A stretch of 20,977 nt of DNA. Origin: Candidatus Aenigmarchaeota archaeon ex4484_52 (GTDB lineage Archaea > EX4484-52). A program made the translations under genes and the position numbers. The notes beneath the pieces were generated by a model, which saw only the letters and a program-made list of their open reading frames with translations, did no database searches and was not told the DNA's origin. The stretch lies in the NCBI GenBank assembly GCA_002254415.1, contig NJDR01000003.1, positions 1-20,977 of the forward strand, given 5' to 3'. Positions 7,588 through 15,761 of this stretch are shown here, piece after piece (positions within the stretch are counted from its first letter, which is position 1; every line of letters starts with the position of its first letter).

Positions 7588-8646
7588 ATGGAATATTCAT
7601 CAATAGAAAAAAGAAAACAAGAACATATTGAGTTATGCTTAAATAAAAATATCCAAACAAAAAATACTTCATTATATGAGGATATTGTTTTATTGCACAG
7701 GGCTATTCCAAATATTGACAAAAATAAAATTGATTTGACAGTTGATTTTTTAGGCAAAAAAATAAATTATCCTTTTGTAATTGAAGCCATGACCGGCGGA
7801 TGCAAATTAGCAAATACAATTAATAAAAATCTTGCAATAGCAGCACAGGTATTAAATATCCCGGTTTGTGTTGGATCTCAAAGAGCAATGCTTGAAGATA
7901 AAAAACAGACAAACAGTTTTGAATTAAAAAAATTTGCTCCAAAAATCCCTTTCCTTATTTCAAATATTGGATTAGTACAATTTTGCCAAAATCAATACAA
8001 AACAGAAGACATAAACAAAATTACAAATTCAATTAATGCAGATGCTCTTTGTATTCACTTAAATGCTGCCCAGGAAGCATTACAAAAAAACGGCGATGTG
8101 AATTTTGAAAATGGATTTGAAATTTTAAAAAAAATAGCAAACAACTCTTTTGTACCTATAATTGTAAAAGAAACAGGTTGCGGTATAATAAAAGAAGATG
8201 CATATAAATTAGCAAAATTGAGTAATAATATTTCAATGATTGATATTGCTGGAAATTGCGGCACTTCCTTTACACATATTGAGGCATTAAGAAGAAAAGA
8301 TAATTTTGGTTTGATTTTTAAAAAATGGGGCATACCGACAACAATCTCAACAATAGAGTGCAGCTCCTGTGGAATTCCTTTAATTGCATCTGGCGGTGTC
8401 AGAGATGGAATCCAGTGTGCAAAATTATTGCGCTTGGGATCTGATTATTTAGGATTTGCTCTTCCATTATTGAAACCATCGCTGCAAAGCCCGGATGCAG
8501 TAATTGAAAAAATAAAAAAAATTGCAGAAGAATTAAAAATTACAATGTTTTTGTGCGGTGCAAAAAATATAAAAGATTTTAAAAAAACACCTGTTGTAAT
8601 TCTCGGAAAAACAAAGAACTGGATAAATAACAGGGTTAAAAATTAA
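7588..8646 (+). CDS. fni: Isopentenyl-diphosphate delta-isomerase, type 2 (FMN-dependent)
   Basis: This enzyme interconverts IPP and DMAPP, the step that starts isoprenoid chain building after the mevalonate pathway. The 352 residues fit the type 2 family. The motifs are EAMTGG (phosphate/FMN loop), VGSQRAML, LISNIGLVQ, the HLNAAQE motif that carries the catalytic Gln and metal-binding Glu, IVKETGCGI, and the FMN phosphate loop IASGGVRDGIQCAKLLRLG. The usual Gly-rich loop before the trimming helix reads DIAGNCGTSF. ATG 7588 is the first start in frame and no Shine-Dalgarno is visible. It converges on uppS, 29 nt apart, within a cluster of isoprenoid genes. Confidence 0.94.
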   Translation: MEYSSIEKRKQEHIELCLNKNIQTKNTSLYEDIVLLHRAIPNIDKNKIDLTVDFLGKKINYPFVIEAMTGGCKLANTINKNLAIAAQVLNIPVCVGSQRAMLEDKKQTNSFELKKFAPKIPFLISNIGLVQFCQNQYKTEDINKITNSINADALCIHLNAAQEALQKNGDVNFENGFEILKKIANNSFVPIIVKETGCGIIKEDAYKLAKLSNNISMIDIAGNCGTSFTHIEALRRKDNFGLIFKKWGIPTTISTIECSSCGIPLIASGGVRDGIQCAKLLRLGSDYLGFALPLLKPSLQSPDAVIEKIKKIAEELKITMFLCGAKNIKDFKKTPVVILGKTKNWINNRVKN

Positions 8647-8675
8647 AAATTATTTTATCGCTTAAAAATTATATT

Positions 8676-9389
8676 TTATTTTCCATAATTATTTTTGGAA
8701 TTTTTGTAAAATTCAATTGCATTAATTAGGTCCTGTTTTTCTATTTGGGGCCATAATTTATCAATGAAATAAAGTTCGCTGTAAGCGCAATGCCACAATA
8801 AAAAATTACTTAGGCGATGGCTAAACCCAGTTCTCAAAATCAATTCAGGATATTGGCTGTCTGGTAAATAAGTGTATTTTTTTATTAAATCCTCATTTAT
8901 GTCCTGTTTTTTTATTTTTTTATTTTTTGTGTCCTGGTTTATATTTTTTACTGCATTAACTATTTCCTGCCTTCCGGAATAATAAAAGGCAATATTTACA
9001 ATTATTCTTTTGTTATTTTTTGTTTTTGCCTCTATTTTTTCAATTAAATTTATTATTTTTTCTTCTATTAATTGTCTCTCTCCAATAAATCTAATTTTTA
9101 TATTATCCTTTTCTAATTGTTTGTTTTTCAATAAATCATCAAATACACCTACAAATAATTTAATCAATGTTTTTTTTTCCACAAGAGATCGGTTTAAATC
9201 ATTTTCAATAGAATATGCATAAAGAGTAATTTCACTTATATTTTCTTCTATACACCATTCAACAAATTTCTGTGCTTTTTTAGCGCCATCCAAATAACCT
9301 GAAAATAATTTTTTTGAATTTTGAATAGTGTATCTGCGATTGCCGTCCATAATTACACCAATGTGCGTGATATTTTTTTTTTCAGTCAT
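8676..9389 (-). CDS. uppS: cis-prenyltransferase (undecaprenyl/polyprenyl diphosphate synthase)
   Basis: It builds long cis-polyprenyl diphosphates from IPP, the precursors of the dolichol-type carriers used in N-glycosylation. The 237 residues begin with HIGVIMDGNRRY, where D15 is the catalytic aspartate. LYAYSIEN corresponds to the usual LYA(F/L)STEN. The C-terminal block LILRTGFSHRLSNFLLW, then AYSELYF and LWP, is the IPP-binding and dimer region. The Arg pair typical of the family is present. The gene starts immediately after the stop of the second geranylgeranyl reductase, so the two are almost certainly one transcript. The carrier would be used by AglB, encoded at 17772-20186. Confidence 0.94.
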   Translation of the reverse strand: MTEKKNITHIGVIMDGNRRYTIQNSKKLFSGYLDGAKKAQKFVEWCIEENISEITLYAYSIENDLNRSLVEKKTLIKLFVGVFDDLLKNKQLEKDNIKIRFIGERQLIEEKIINLIEKIEAKTKNNKRIIVNIAFYYSGRQEIVNAVKNINQDTKNKKIKKQDINEDLIKKYTYLPDSQYPELILRTGFSHRLSNFLLWHCAYSELYFIDKLWPQIEKQDLINAIEFYKNSKNNYGK

Positions 9390-9390
9390 A

Positions 9391-10602
9391 TTATTTTAAA
9401 ATAAAATATTTTGAGAATTTGATTAATTTTGGATTCTTAAGAATAATTTTTGAAATCTCAAATACATTTCCTTTCATTATATTGGCAATATGAGTGTCTT
9501 TAACTGATTTGATTAATAAATTAAAATCTTCATCGGAAATTTTGTGAAAACATTTTTTGATTTTATTTACGCGTAAAAGTTCATCGCCTCTTTTTTCCCA
9601 CCATATTTTATTATATTTGTCTAAAAATTTATCAGAAAAATCATTTTGCAATTTTGCATCTGTTATTACATCAGCAGCAATTTTTGCAGCATAAGTAGAT
9701 TCATATAATCCTCCTCCATGAAGTGGGTGAACTTGGCGGGCAGCATCGCCTATTGTTAAAAAACCATTTGCAGTCATTTTTTTCAGCAAACCTCCAACAG
9801 GAATTGCTCCTGCATTTTCCTCTAATACAGAGCCCTTTTTTAAATTGCTTTTTGTATTAATCCATTTATCCAAATAATATTTTGCTGTGTGCTTTGTATT
9901 TGAATAAATGCCTAATCCAATATTTGCCTTTTTTTTGCCTTTTGGAAAAATCCAAATATATCCTCCAGGAGAAATATCAACACCAATATAAAATTCAAGG
10001 CGATGAGAATTATCTAAATCAATATTTTCTATTTCATATTGGTAGCCACTCATTATTTCATCTGGTTTTGAAATTGGTAAATTTAAGACATTTCTCGCAA
10101 TCTTTGCTTCAACACCCTCTGCACTTATAACAATATCTGATTTTATTTTATATTTTTTTTCATAATATTCAAATTCCACACCACAGACAAAATCATTTTC
10201 AATTATTGCATCAACAACATCGCATTTTGCAAATATTTTTGCACCAGCAAGTGCTGCTTTGCTTGCCATTTCTTTGTCAAATAACTTTCTCTCCAAAATA
10301 TATCCGGTTTTGTTATTCTTTATTGGCAATATAATATGCTGTCCATTTGGAGCATATAAAATAGAGCCGGTCGTAATCTCATTTAATATAAATTTTTCAT
10401 TTCCTGAAAAACCCAAATTAAGTAAATGTTCTTTTCCAATGCCTTCTGCACATCTTTTTGGAGCTCCAATTTCCTGCCTTTTTTCTAAAACTAAACAATC
10501 AAGACCTTTTTTTGCACACAACTCTGCCAATTTGCATCCTCCTGGTCCCGCACCAATAACAATTATATCGTATTTTTCTTTTAAATCAAAAATATTAAGC
10601 AT
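9391..10602 (-). CDS. Geranylgeranyl reductase family protein (paralogue 2), next to uppS
   Basis: A 403-residue FAD-dependent reductase with the canonical archaeal geranylgeranyl reductase motifs. These are IVIGAGPGGCKLAE (14-27), the APKRCAEGIG substrate/FAD motif (about 47-56), GYIWIFPKGKKKANIGLG, and TIGDAARQVHPLHGGGLY. It abuts uppS (stop 9391, uppS start 9389). That pairing suggests it may saturate polyprenol carriers as well as, or instead of, geranylgeranyl membrane lipids; archaeal polyprenol reductases from this family are known. It is divergent from the signal peptidase gene, with about 90 nt of AT-rich DNA between them. Confidence 0.88.
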   Translation of the reverse strand: MLNIFDLKEKYDIIVIGAGPGGCKLAELCAKKGLDCLVLEKRQEIGAPKRCAEGIGKEHLLNLGFSGNEKFILNEITTGSILYAPNGQHIILPIKNNKTGYILERKLFDKEMASKAALAGAKIFAKCDVVDAIIENDFVCGVEFEYYEKKYKIKSDIVISAEGVEAKIARNVLNLPISKPDEIMSGYQYEIENIDLDNSHRLEFYIGVDISPGGYIWIFPKGKKKANIGLGIYSNTKHTAKYYLDKWINTKSNLKKGSVLEENAGAIPVGGLLKKMTANGFLTIGDAARQVHPLHGGGLYESTYAAKIAADVITDAKLQNDFSDKFLDKYNKIWWEKRGDELLRVNKIKKCFHKISDEDFNLLIKSVKDTHIANIMKGNVFEISKIILKNPKLIKFSKYFILK

Positions 10603-10692
10603 ATTTATTTATTCTTATTTTTTAAAACAATAAAATATTTTTAAAGATTTGCGTGTTTGATTGATTTGATTAATTAAATCAAAAACAATATT

Positions 10693-11181
10693 ATGAAACA
10701 AAAGACAAATGACTTAACAGAAAATATTGAAAGCATAATATTGGGAATTATTTTGGCATTTTTATTTTATAATATTCTTGGTTTTGCCCTAAATACTTCT
10801 GCACCGCTTGTAACTGTTGTATCCTGCTCTATGTATCCTGAACTTAATGTTGGCGATTTGCTGGTATTAAAAGGAATAACCAATGTTAGTCAATTAAAAT
10901 CAAATGCAAATGGAGACATAATTGTATATTTGCAAGAGGAAAAAGGAAAACTAATTGTGCATCGCGTTTGGGATATTAAAAATGAAACAATTACAACATG
11001 GGGTGATAATAATAAAAATAAAGATCCGTGGGAAATTGGTCTTGACAAAATTAAAGGCAAAAAAATTTTAAGAATTCCATATTTGGGTATTCCAAAAATA
11101 ATTTTATTTAATTTAATTACTAAAAGAAAAATGCAAAAATGCGAAGTGCTTTACAATCACAGAAGTGAATTAAAAACATAG
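10693..11181 (+). CDS. Signal peptidase I, archaeal/ER (Sec11) type
   Basis: A 162-residue membrane protease that removes signal peptides from exported proteins. One N-terminal transmembrane helix (about 13-33) precedes the catalytic module: S46 in VSCSMYPELNVGD, H90 in VHRVW (the archaeal/ER type uses His where bacterial enzymes use Lys), and an acidic residue in WGDNNKNKD (D105 or D111). The protein is short but complete. Unlike many Sec11 proteins it has no second C-terminal transmembrane helix; residues 129-141 are only mildly hydrophobic. The TFS gene follows after 6 nt, so they are probably co-transcribed. Confidence 0.9.
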   Translation: MKQKTNDLTENIESIILGIILAFLFYNILGFALNTSAPLVTVVSCSMYPELNVGDLLVLKGITNVSQLKSNANGDIIVYLQEEKGKLIVHRVWDIKNETITTWGDNNKNKDPWEIGLDKIKGKKILRIPYLGIPKIILFNLITKRKMQKCEVLYNHRSELKT

Positions 11182-11187
11182 GAAAAT

Positions 11188-11511
11188 ATGAAAATATGTG
11201 AAAAATGCGGAACTTTAATGATTCTGCAAAAAGAAGACAACAAATTGTATTTTGTGTGCAAAAAATGCAAAATAAAAATAGAGATGAAAAAAAGCAATTG
11301 CATTCTCAAACAAACAATTAAAAAACAAAAACCCCTTATTTTAAAAAATAATGAAAATATAGAGCAATTGCCAAAAACAAAAAAGAAATGCGAAAAATGT
11401 GGCAATAATGAAGTATATTGGTGGAGCAGGCAGACAAGAGCATCAGATGAGCCAGAGACGAGATTTTACAGATGCACTAAATGTAGGCAGACATGGAGAG
11501 AATATAGTTAA
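11188..11511 (+). CDS. tfs: Transcription factor S (TFIIS-like RNA cleavage factor)
   Basis: A 107-residue archaeal TFS, which rescues backtracked RNA polymerase by stimulating transcript cleavage. The N-terminal zinc ribbon uses C4, C7, C24 and C27. The C-terminal ribbon uses C68, C71, C96 and C99. The acidic hairpin D87-E88 (RASDEPETRFYRC), needed to activate polymerase cleavage, is intact. Length is typical (about 105-115). It follows the signal peptidase gene by 6 nt. Confidence 0.95.
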   Translation: MKICEKCGTLMILQKEDNKLYFVCKKCKIKIEMKKSNCILKQTIKKQKPLILKNNENIEQLPKTKKKCEKCGNNEVYWWSRQTRASDEPETRFYRCTKCRQTWREYS

Positions 11512-11542
11512 GTAGAAAATTAACTTCTTTACTTTAACTATT

Positions 11543-11812
11543 TCATATCAATACTGCTCCAAAAAATCCAACAAAGACAGATTTTATTAAATTTTTCTCA
11601 TTTCCAAAACATCGCAGTAGTTGTTGTGGCACTAAAGAGCATATGCAATGGATGAAAATATAGAATAATATATCAGATGCCTGTGGAATTATCAGCATTT
11701 GCCAAAACAGAAATAAAAGAGTAAGCAAACCAATGATAATCAAACCAAAGGCAACACTAAATGCGTACGAGGCAAATGTTTTTTTAATTCTGCTAAGATA
11801 TGATTTATTTGT
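11543..11812 (-). pseudogene. Membrane-protein remnant, possibly a permease fragment
   Basis: The minus strand is open for about 90 codons from 11812 to the stop at 11543, with no ATG; TTG at 11743 is the only credible start. The peptide has two to three hydrophobic segments (for example FGLIIIGLLTLLFLFWQML). It ends with LLRCFGNEKNLIKSVFVGFF, which resembles the gate/loop region of DUF318/ArsP-like permeases, though only loosely. The frame begins right after the 3' end of ogg, and family members would be several times longer. It is therefore most likely a truncated relic. It could instead be a small membrane protein. The rest of the interval between TFS and ogg shows nothing else. Confidence 0.35.
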
Positions 11813-11832
11813 TTATTTGAAAATATATTTAT

Positions 11833-12459
11833 TTATTTCAATATATATCCTGTTTCAGCAAACCATAAATACAAATCCAACTCTGCTAAATTTAGCTTTG
11901 ATTTTTTTGCAATTTTTTTCAATAACTTCTCAATTTTTATGTATTTTGTTTTCGTAAGTGTTTTTGGCTCTTTAATAAGTTCATATTTTATCAATATATC
12001 AATTATATGAAAATCTATTATTGCCAAATTTTCATATCCAATATTTCTCAAAAAATGGCTTGCTTCTTTATATCCAATGCCTTTTATATTGTTTACCAAC
12101 CATTCTCTTGTTTTGTTTTCATTGTTAAAAGATTCAATTATTTCTTTCAATGTATTTTTATATTTTCTTGCTTCAATTATATATTTTGCCCGTATATTTG
12201 GATGGCGATGACCCAATTTTTTTAATTTCTTTGCCATTTGCACTTCGCCAAGAGTTAAAAATTCATTGCCGATATTTTTTTGAATTTTTATTGTTTTTCG
12301 GGCATTGAAATTTGCAGTTAAGATACAAAAGCACAATTCTAAAAAGATTTCATTGCTTGATTTTTTCATGTTTTCTTTGAATTCTTTTATCTTATCATCT
12401 ACTAATTTTTTTGTTTCTGTTCTTTTTAGATTTTCAATAATATCCAATAAATTATTCAT
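11833..12459 (-). CDS. ogg: 8-oxoguanine DNA glycosylase / AP lyase (archaeal OGG2 type)
   Basis: A base-excision-repair enzyme that removes 8-oxoguanine and nicks the abasic site. The 208 residues match the compact archaeal Ogg2 family. The helix-hairpin-helix segment NIKGIGYKEASHFLRNIGY carries the Schiff-base lysine K131, and the catalytic aspartate is D149 in AIIDFH. The C-terminal helix with WFAETGYILK is also typical. The ATG at 12459 overlaps the last stop of the superoxide dismutase fossil upstream (TAATG), so ogg may now be read from that fossil's promoter near 12759. Both are oxidative-stress functions, and only the repair enzyme remains intact. Confidence 0.92.
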   Translation of the reverse strand: MNNLLDIIENLKRTETKKLVDDKIKEFKENMKKSSNEIFLELCFCILTANFNARKTIKIQKNIGNEFLTLGEVQMAKKLKKLGHRHPNIRAKYIIEARKYKNTLKEIIESFNNENKTREWLVNNIKGIGYKEASHFLRNIGYENLAIIDFHIIDILIKYELIKEPKTLTKTKYIKIEKLLKKIAKKSKLNLAELDLYLWFAETGYILK

Positions 12460-12732
12460 TATTTTTCCACATAAAATAGTTTTGAATTTTTATTAAGTTG
12501 CCCAATATTTTTTGTCATGTTTCATTCCATTAAACTCCCAATAAATCTATGCTTCAATTCTGCATATTCTGAAGTTTTGTATTTTTTTCTTTTATTAGAC
12601 AATTCAATAACTCATCTAATTTTTTTGTATTTGTTACATAGCCATTATATAATGTAAAATGATTTTTTAGAATTTGATTACTAAATCCCTTAATTCCAAT
12701 TAAATTCTCAAATTTTCTGGTTTAAATTTCAT
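12459..12732 (-). pseudogene. sod: Superoxide dismutase (Fe/Mn) pseudogene, frameshifted and truncated
   Basis: The minus strand from ATG 12732 encodes the N-terminal half of an Fe/Mn superoxide dismutase, broken by several small frameshifts. The pieces in order are MKFKPEN, then ENLIGIKGFSNQ, then LKNHFTLYNGYVTNTKKLDE, then SEYAELKHRF, then WEFNGMKHD, and finally GQLNKNSKL. This order matches the family pattern (HFTLYxGYVxNTN, EYAELKRRFGWEFNGM, FGNL). At least three or four single-base shifts are needed, and the C-terminal half with the remaining metal ligands is absent. A TTTATAAAT box sits about 27 nt before the old ATG. The remnant stop overlaps the ogg start. Confidence 0.72.
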
Positions 12733-12753
12733 TGTATCTTTAAATTAAATCAA

Positions 12754-12764
12754 TATTTATAAAA
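12754..12764 (-). promoter_or_regulatory. Relic TATA box of the superoxide dismutase fossil (may now drive ogg)
   Basis: On the minus strand this reads TTTTATAAATA, centred about 27 nt upstream of the fossil ATG at 12732, the usual leaderless spacing. No stronger box lies between it and ogg. Confidence 0.45.
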
Positions 12765-12832
12765 ATTTGCTTATTAAAGAATAAGAAAATATTACAATAA
12801 GTAATTTTTGGATTGACAGGAAAAAATTAAAT

Positions 12833-13090
12833 ATGCAATTATTATTAATTAAATATGCAGAATTATGGTTAAAATCAGAGAAAATAAAAAGAAAATTTTC
12901 CCTAAAATTAAAAAAAAATATAGAGGATTTGTTTTTTGACCAAAATATAAAAGCAGAATTTTTATTTAAAAGGGACTATATTTTAGTTAAGGCAGACGAT
13001 GTTTATAGAGAAAAAATAAAAAAATGCCTTTCTTTTGTTTGTGGGATTGAGTATTTTTGTTTTGCAAAATATTGTAAATTAAGTGATTGA
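12833..13090 (+). pseudogene. thiI: ThiI fragment (tRNA 4-thiouridine synthetase), N-terminal domain only
   Basis: An 85-residue frame that begins LLIKYAELWLKSEKIKRKFS, the characteristic start of ThiI, the tRNA 4-thiouridine/thiazole sulfur-transfer enzyme. Only the N-terminal ferredoxin-like part is present. The family continues through a THUMP domain and a PP-loop AMP-forming domain to about 380-400 residues, but here the frame stops at 13090 and the convergent tadC gene ends 8 nt later. The break (GIEYFCFAKYC then stop) falls where the THUMP domain should begin. It cannot be catalytic as it stands. An intact thiI elsewhere is possible. Confidence 0.75.
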
Positions 13091-13097
13091 AAACAAA

Positions 13098-14165
13098 TTA
13101 TTCCTCTGGCTGAAAAACATATAACGAAACAATGAATAAAATATTAAAAATAGGGATTATGCCATAAATTGTAAATTTCATAACACTTATAATATCCATT
13201 CCAAAAATCATTGCATCAGGAACAAGATTCATAATTGTTAATATTGCAATGATAAAAAAAGGGGCGGCAATAAGAAGTATTGTATAAATATCAGCAAATG
13301 ATGAAAGATCTGCAAGATATTTTTTTCTTTTTATTTTATAATCAAACATTGCAACATTTGACATTTCATTTAAATATTCATTTATATTTCCGCCGCCTTC
13401 TAATACAGAAATCATTCCATAAATAAATTCCCTGAATTTTTCTGACGGCGTGTTTTTAAGGACAAAACTCATTGACTTGTTTATATCTTCTCCAAATGAA
13501 TTCATTCGGTTTATTATTTTTTTTATTTCAACCCCAAATTCTCCATAAGAACTGTATTCAACAACCATTTTAAATGCAATCTCTGGCGGAATTCCTGTTG
13601 ATACAATTGCAGATAAATGGTCTATTGCAAAAGGCATATTTGTCTCTATGCTTTTTTTTCTTTTATTTGCAATTATAAATGGTTCAAAATAAAAAATAAT
13701 TCCAATAAATATTGTGCAAAGGGTTGGAATTATTGCCAAATCAAAAATCAATAAATAAATTGAATTTTCATAAAAAGAAAAGAAAAAAAAATTTTTTATA
13801 AATTCAACTACAAAAAACAAAAAAAATGCAAATACAGAAACACTCATTGTTTTTGTAATATATTCTTCTGGAATTTCAGAAATATTGCTTGCAATTATCT
13901 TTTTTTTTAATGGCTCAAATATAAAAGGATATGACTTGATTAAATCAATAAAAAAGGCATTTAGAAAAATATTTATGTTTTTTGTCTTTGCAAATTCATA
14001 TAATGCAATTAAAGAGGATTCAAAAAAAGAATTTAGTTCTTCGAAAAAACTTTTTTTATTTTTTTGTTGTTGTTTTATCAGTCCTTTTTTTATTAATTTT
14101 TTTTTCAAATCAAGTGCTGTTTCTTCTTTTGTTATTTTTTTTCTCTTGCTATTTTTTTGTTTCAT
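13098..14165 (-). CDS. tadC: TadC-type (T2SF domain) pilus assembly membrane protein, paralogue 2
   Basis: A 355-residue relative of the protein at 808-1701. The first 45 residues are highly basic and polar. Two hydrophobic segments lie around 108-163, the T2SF domain at about 178-290 (MPFAIDHLSAIVSTGIPPE, VLKNTPSEKF, VLEGGGNINEYL), and two hydrophobic helices at the C-terminus. Archaeal type IV pilus-like loci often carry two T2SF proteins; here they are 12 kb apart with no ATPase between. It starts at ATG 14163-14165. An AATATAAAT-like box around 14171-14185 lies within the short divergent spacer shared with gatB. Confidence 0.85.
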   Translation of the reverse strand: MKQKNSKRKKITKEETALDLKKKLIKKGLIKQQQKNKKSFFEELNSFFESSLIALYEFAKTKNINIFLNAFFIDLIKSYPFIFEPLKKKIIASNISEIPEEYITKTMSVSVFAFFLFFVVEFIKNFFFFSFYENSIYLLIFDLAIIPTLCTIFIGIIFYFEPFIIANKRKKSIETNMPFAIDHLSAIVSTGIPPEIAFKMVVEYSSYGEFGVEIKKIINRMNSFGEDINKSMSFVLKNTPSEKFREFIYGMISVLEGGGNINEYLNEMSNVAMFDYKIKRKKYLADLSSFADIYTILLIAAPFFIIAILTIMNLVPDAMIFGMDIISVMKFTIYGIIPIFNILFIVSLYVFQPEE

Positions 14166-14188
14166 TATTTTTAAAAATATAAATAATG

Positions 14189-14197
14189 TTTATAAAT
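14189..14197 (+). promoter_or_regulatory. TATA box of gatB
   Basis: TTTATAAAT, centred 24 nt before the gatB ATG at 14217. The spacing supports a leaderless transcript and supports this ATG over the internal Met six codons in. Confidence 0.55.
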
Positions 14198-14216
14198 ATG
14201 TCCATTAAACAAAAAT

Positions 14217-15647
14217 ATGATTGAACAACAAATGATTGAAAAAGGAGTGAAAATTGGTTTAGAAACGCATATTACACTTCCAACAAAATCAAAGTTGTTT
14301 TGCTGCTGCTCTAATACATCAAAAAAAGATGAAACTCCAAATACAAGAATATGCCCGATATGTCTTGGCCATCCAGGGACAAAGCCATATTTAAACAAAT
14401 CTGCGGTGAAAATAGCAATAAAATTAGCCATTGCTTTGAAATGTAATATAGCAAAAAAAACATATTTTTCCAGAAAGACATATTTTTATCCAGATCTTGC
14501 AAAGGACTTTCAAATCACGCAATATGAAATTCCTATTGCACAAAAGGGAAGTGTAATCCTGAAAACAAACAACAAAGAAAAAAAAATTACAATAAGAAGA
14601 ATTCATATTGAAGAGGATCCTGCAAAAATTATATATCAAAAAGAATGTAGTTTTTTGGATTACAATCGCAGTGGCTCGCCATTGATTGAAATAGTAACAG
14701 AGCCGGATTTTGAAGATTCAACCCAGGCAAGATATTATCTTCAAAAATTAATAACTATGCTGGAATATTTAGGCATTTATAATTTAGATGATGAAACAAC
14801 AATAAAGACAGATGCAAATATTTCTCTTGCAGGGAAAAACAGAGTTGAAGTAAAAAACATTGGAGGGGTAAGAGAAGTTGAAAAGGCATTAAAATATGAA
14901 TTTATAAGACAAAAAAATATATTGGCAAAAAATATAATTCCGCAGATGGAAACAAGAGGTTGGTTAGATAAACTCGGAATTTCAAAACCCTTGCGCCTCA
15001 AAGAAACAGAAGAGGACTATGGCTATATTTTTGAGCCAGATCTGCCTCATATCACAATTGAAAAAGATGAAATAGAAAACAAAAAAAAAGAAATTCCAGA
15101 ATTGCCGGAAATGAAATCAAAAAGATTTTTGCAGCAATATAAATTAAATGAAAAAACAATAGAGCGATTAGTTAGATACAAGGATTTGGCAGATTTATTT
15201 GAATATTTGTGCAAAAAAAATATAGACAAAAAAATTGCATCTTCCTGGGTTACAGGACCTATTACAAAAACACTTAACTGGAACAATGTGCGATTTTCTT
15301 CAATTGATTTGTCAAAACAGGAAATTTATTTATGCTTGAATGATTTTTCAAATAATAAATATTCTGATTTTATTGCAGAAAAAATCATTCAAAAAATGGT
15401 AGAAGAAGCAAAAAACGAAAAAAATGTATCCTACAAATGCATTATTGAAAAATATTCTTTTTGCAATTGTAATATGAATTTGGATGAAATAATAAGCAAA
15501 TTAATATCTGAAAACAAAACCGCATTTGAAGAATTTAAAAATGGAAAAGAAAAGTCATTGAATTTTCTGGTTGGGCAAGTAATGAAAGAAACAAAAGGAA
15601 GAGCAAATCCAAAGGAAATAATAGAGAATATAAAAAAATTTAAATAA
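14217..15647 (+). CDS. gatB: Asp-tRNA(Asn)/Glu-tRNA(Gln) amidotransferase subunit B
   Basis: The kinase/tRNA-binding subunit of GatCAB, which amidates misacylated Asp-tRNA(Asn) (and Glu-tRNA(Gln) where used). It has the full length of 476 residues. Hallmarks are GLETHITLPTKSKLFC (active-site entrance), CPICLGHPG, the YFYPDLAKDFQITQYEIPI block, NRSGSPLIEIVTEPD, and the YqeY-like tail ending FLVGQVMKETKGRANP. The C-terminus is canonical. The 3' part of the gene (15516-15574) is duplicated exactly at 17655-17713, on the far side of the restriction-modification genes. GatA and GatC are not in the window. Confidence 0.95.
   Translation: MIEQQMIEKGVKIGLETHITLPTKSKLFCCCSNTSKKDETPNTRICPICLGHPGTKPYLNKSAVKIAIKLAIALKCNIAKKTYFSRKTYFYPDLAKDFQITQYEIPIAQKGSVILKTNNKEKKITIRRIHIEEDPAKIIYQKECSFLDYNRSGSPLIEIVTEPDFEDSTQARYYLQKLITMLEYLGIYNLDDETTIKTDANISLAGKNRVEVKNIGGVREVEKALKYEFIRQKNILAKNIIPQMETRGWLDKLGISKPLRLKETEEDYGYIFEPDLPHITIEKDEIENKKKEIPELPEMKSKRFLQQYKLNEKTIERLVRYKDLADLFEYLCKKNIDKKIASSWVTGPITKTLNWNNVRFSSIDLSKQEIYLCLNDFSNNKYSDFIAEKIIQKMVEEAKNEKNVSYKCIIEKYSFCNCNMNLDEIISKLISENKTAFEEFKNGKEKSLNFLVGQVMKETKGRANPKEIIENIKKFK
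15516..15574 (+). repeat. 59-bp direct repeat, copy 1 (inside gatB 3' end)
   Basis: Exact 59-bp match to 17655-17713, an offset of 2139 bp. It encodes KTAFEEFKNGKEKSLNFLVG in GatB. Beyond the exact block, similarity continues imperfectly for about 20-25 bp. The pair brackets the restriction-modification genes. Confidence 0.95.
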
Positions 15648-15723
15648 GTTCAAATATATTTATTTATGAAACTATATCAACTTAATAAGAAGAAAACAAG
15701 ACACTAAAAAATATAGAGCTGTC

Positions 15724-15732
15724 TTTTTATAT
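15724..15732 (+). promoter_or_regulatory. Probable TATA box of the restriction-modification operon
   Basis: TTTTTATAT, centred about 33 nt before the TTG start at 15762, giving a very short or absent 5' leader. The interval 15648-15761 shows no other feature. Confidence 0.4.
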
Positions 15733-15761
15733 GCAACACTCTATAAAAAGAATAAACAAAT

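Noticed and set aside
10259..10633. Plus-strand open frame of 124 codons
   Set aside because: It is antisense to the N-terminal FAD-binding half of the second reductase; there is no recognisable motif.
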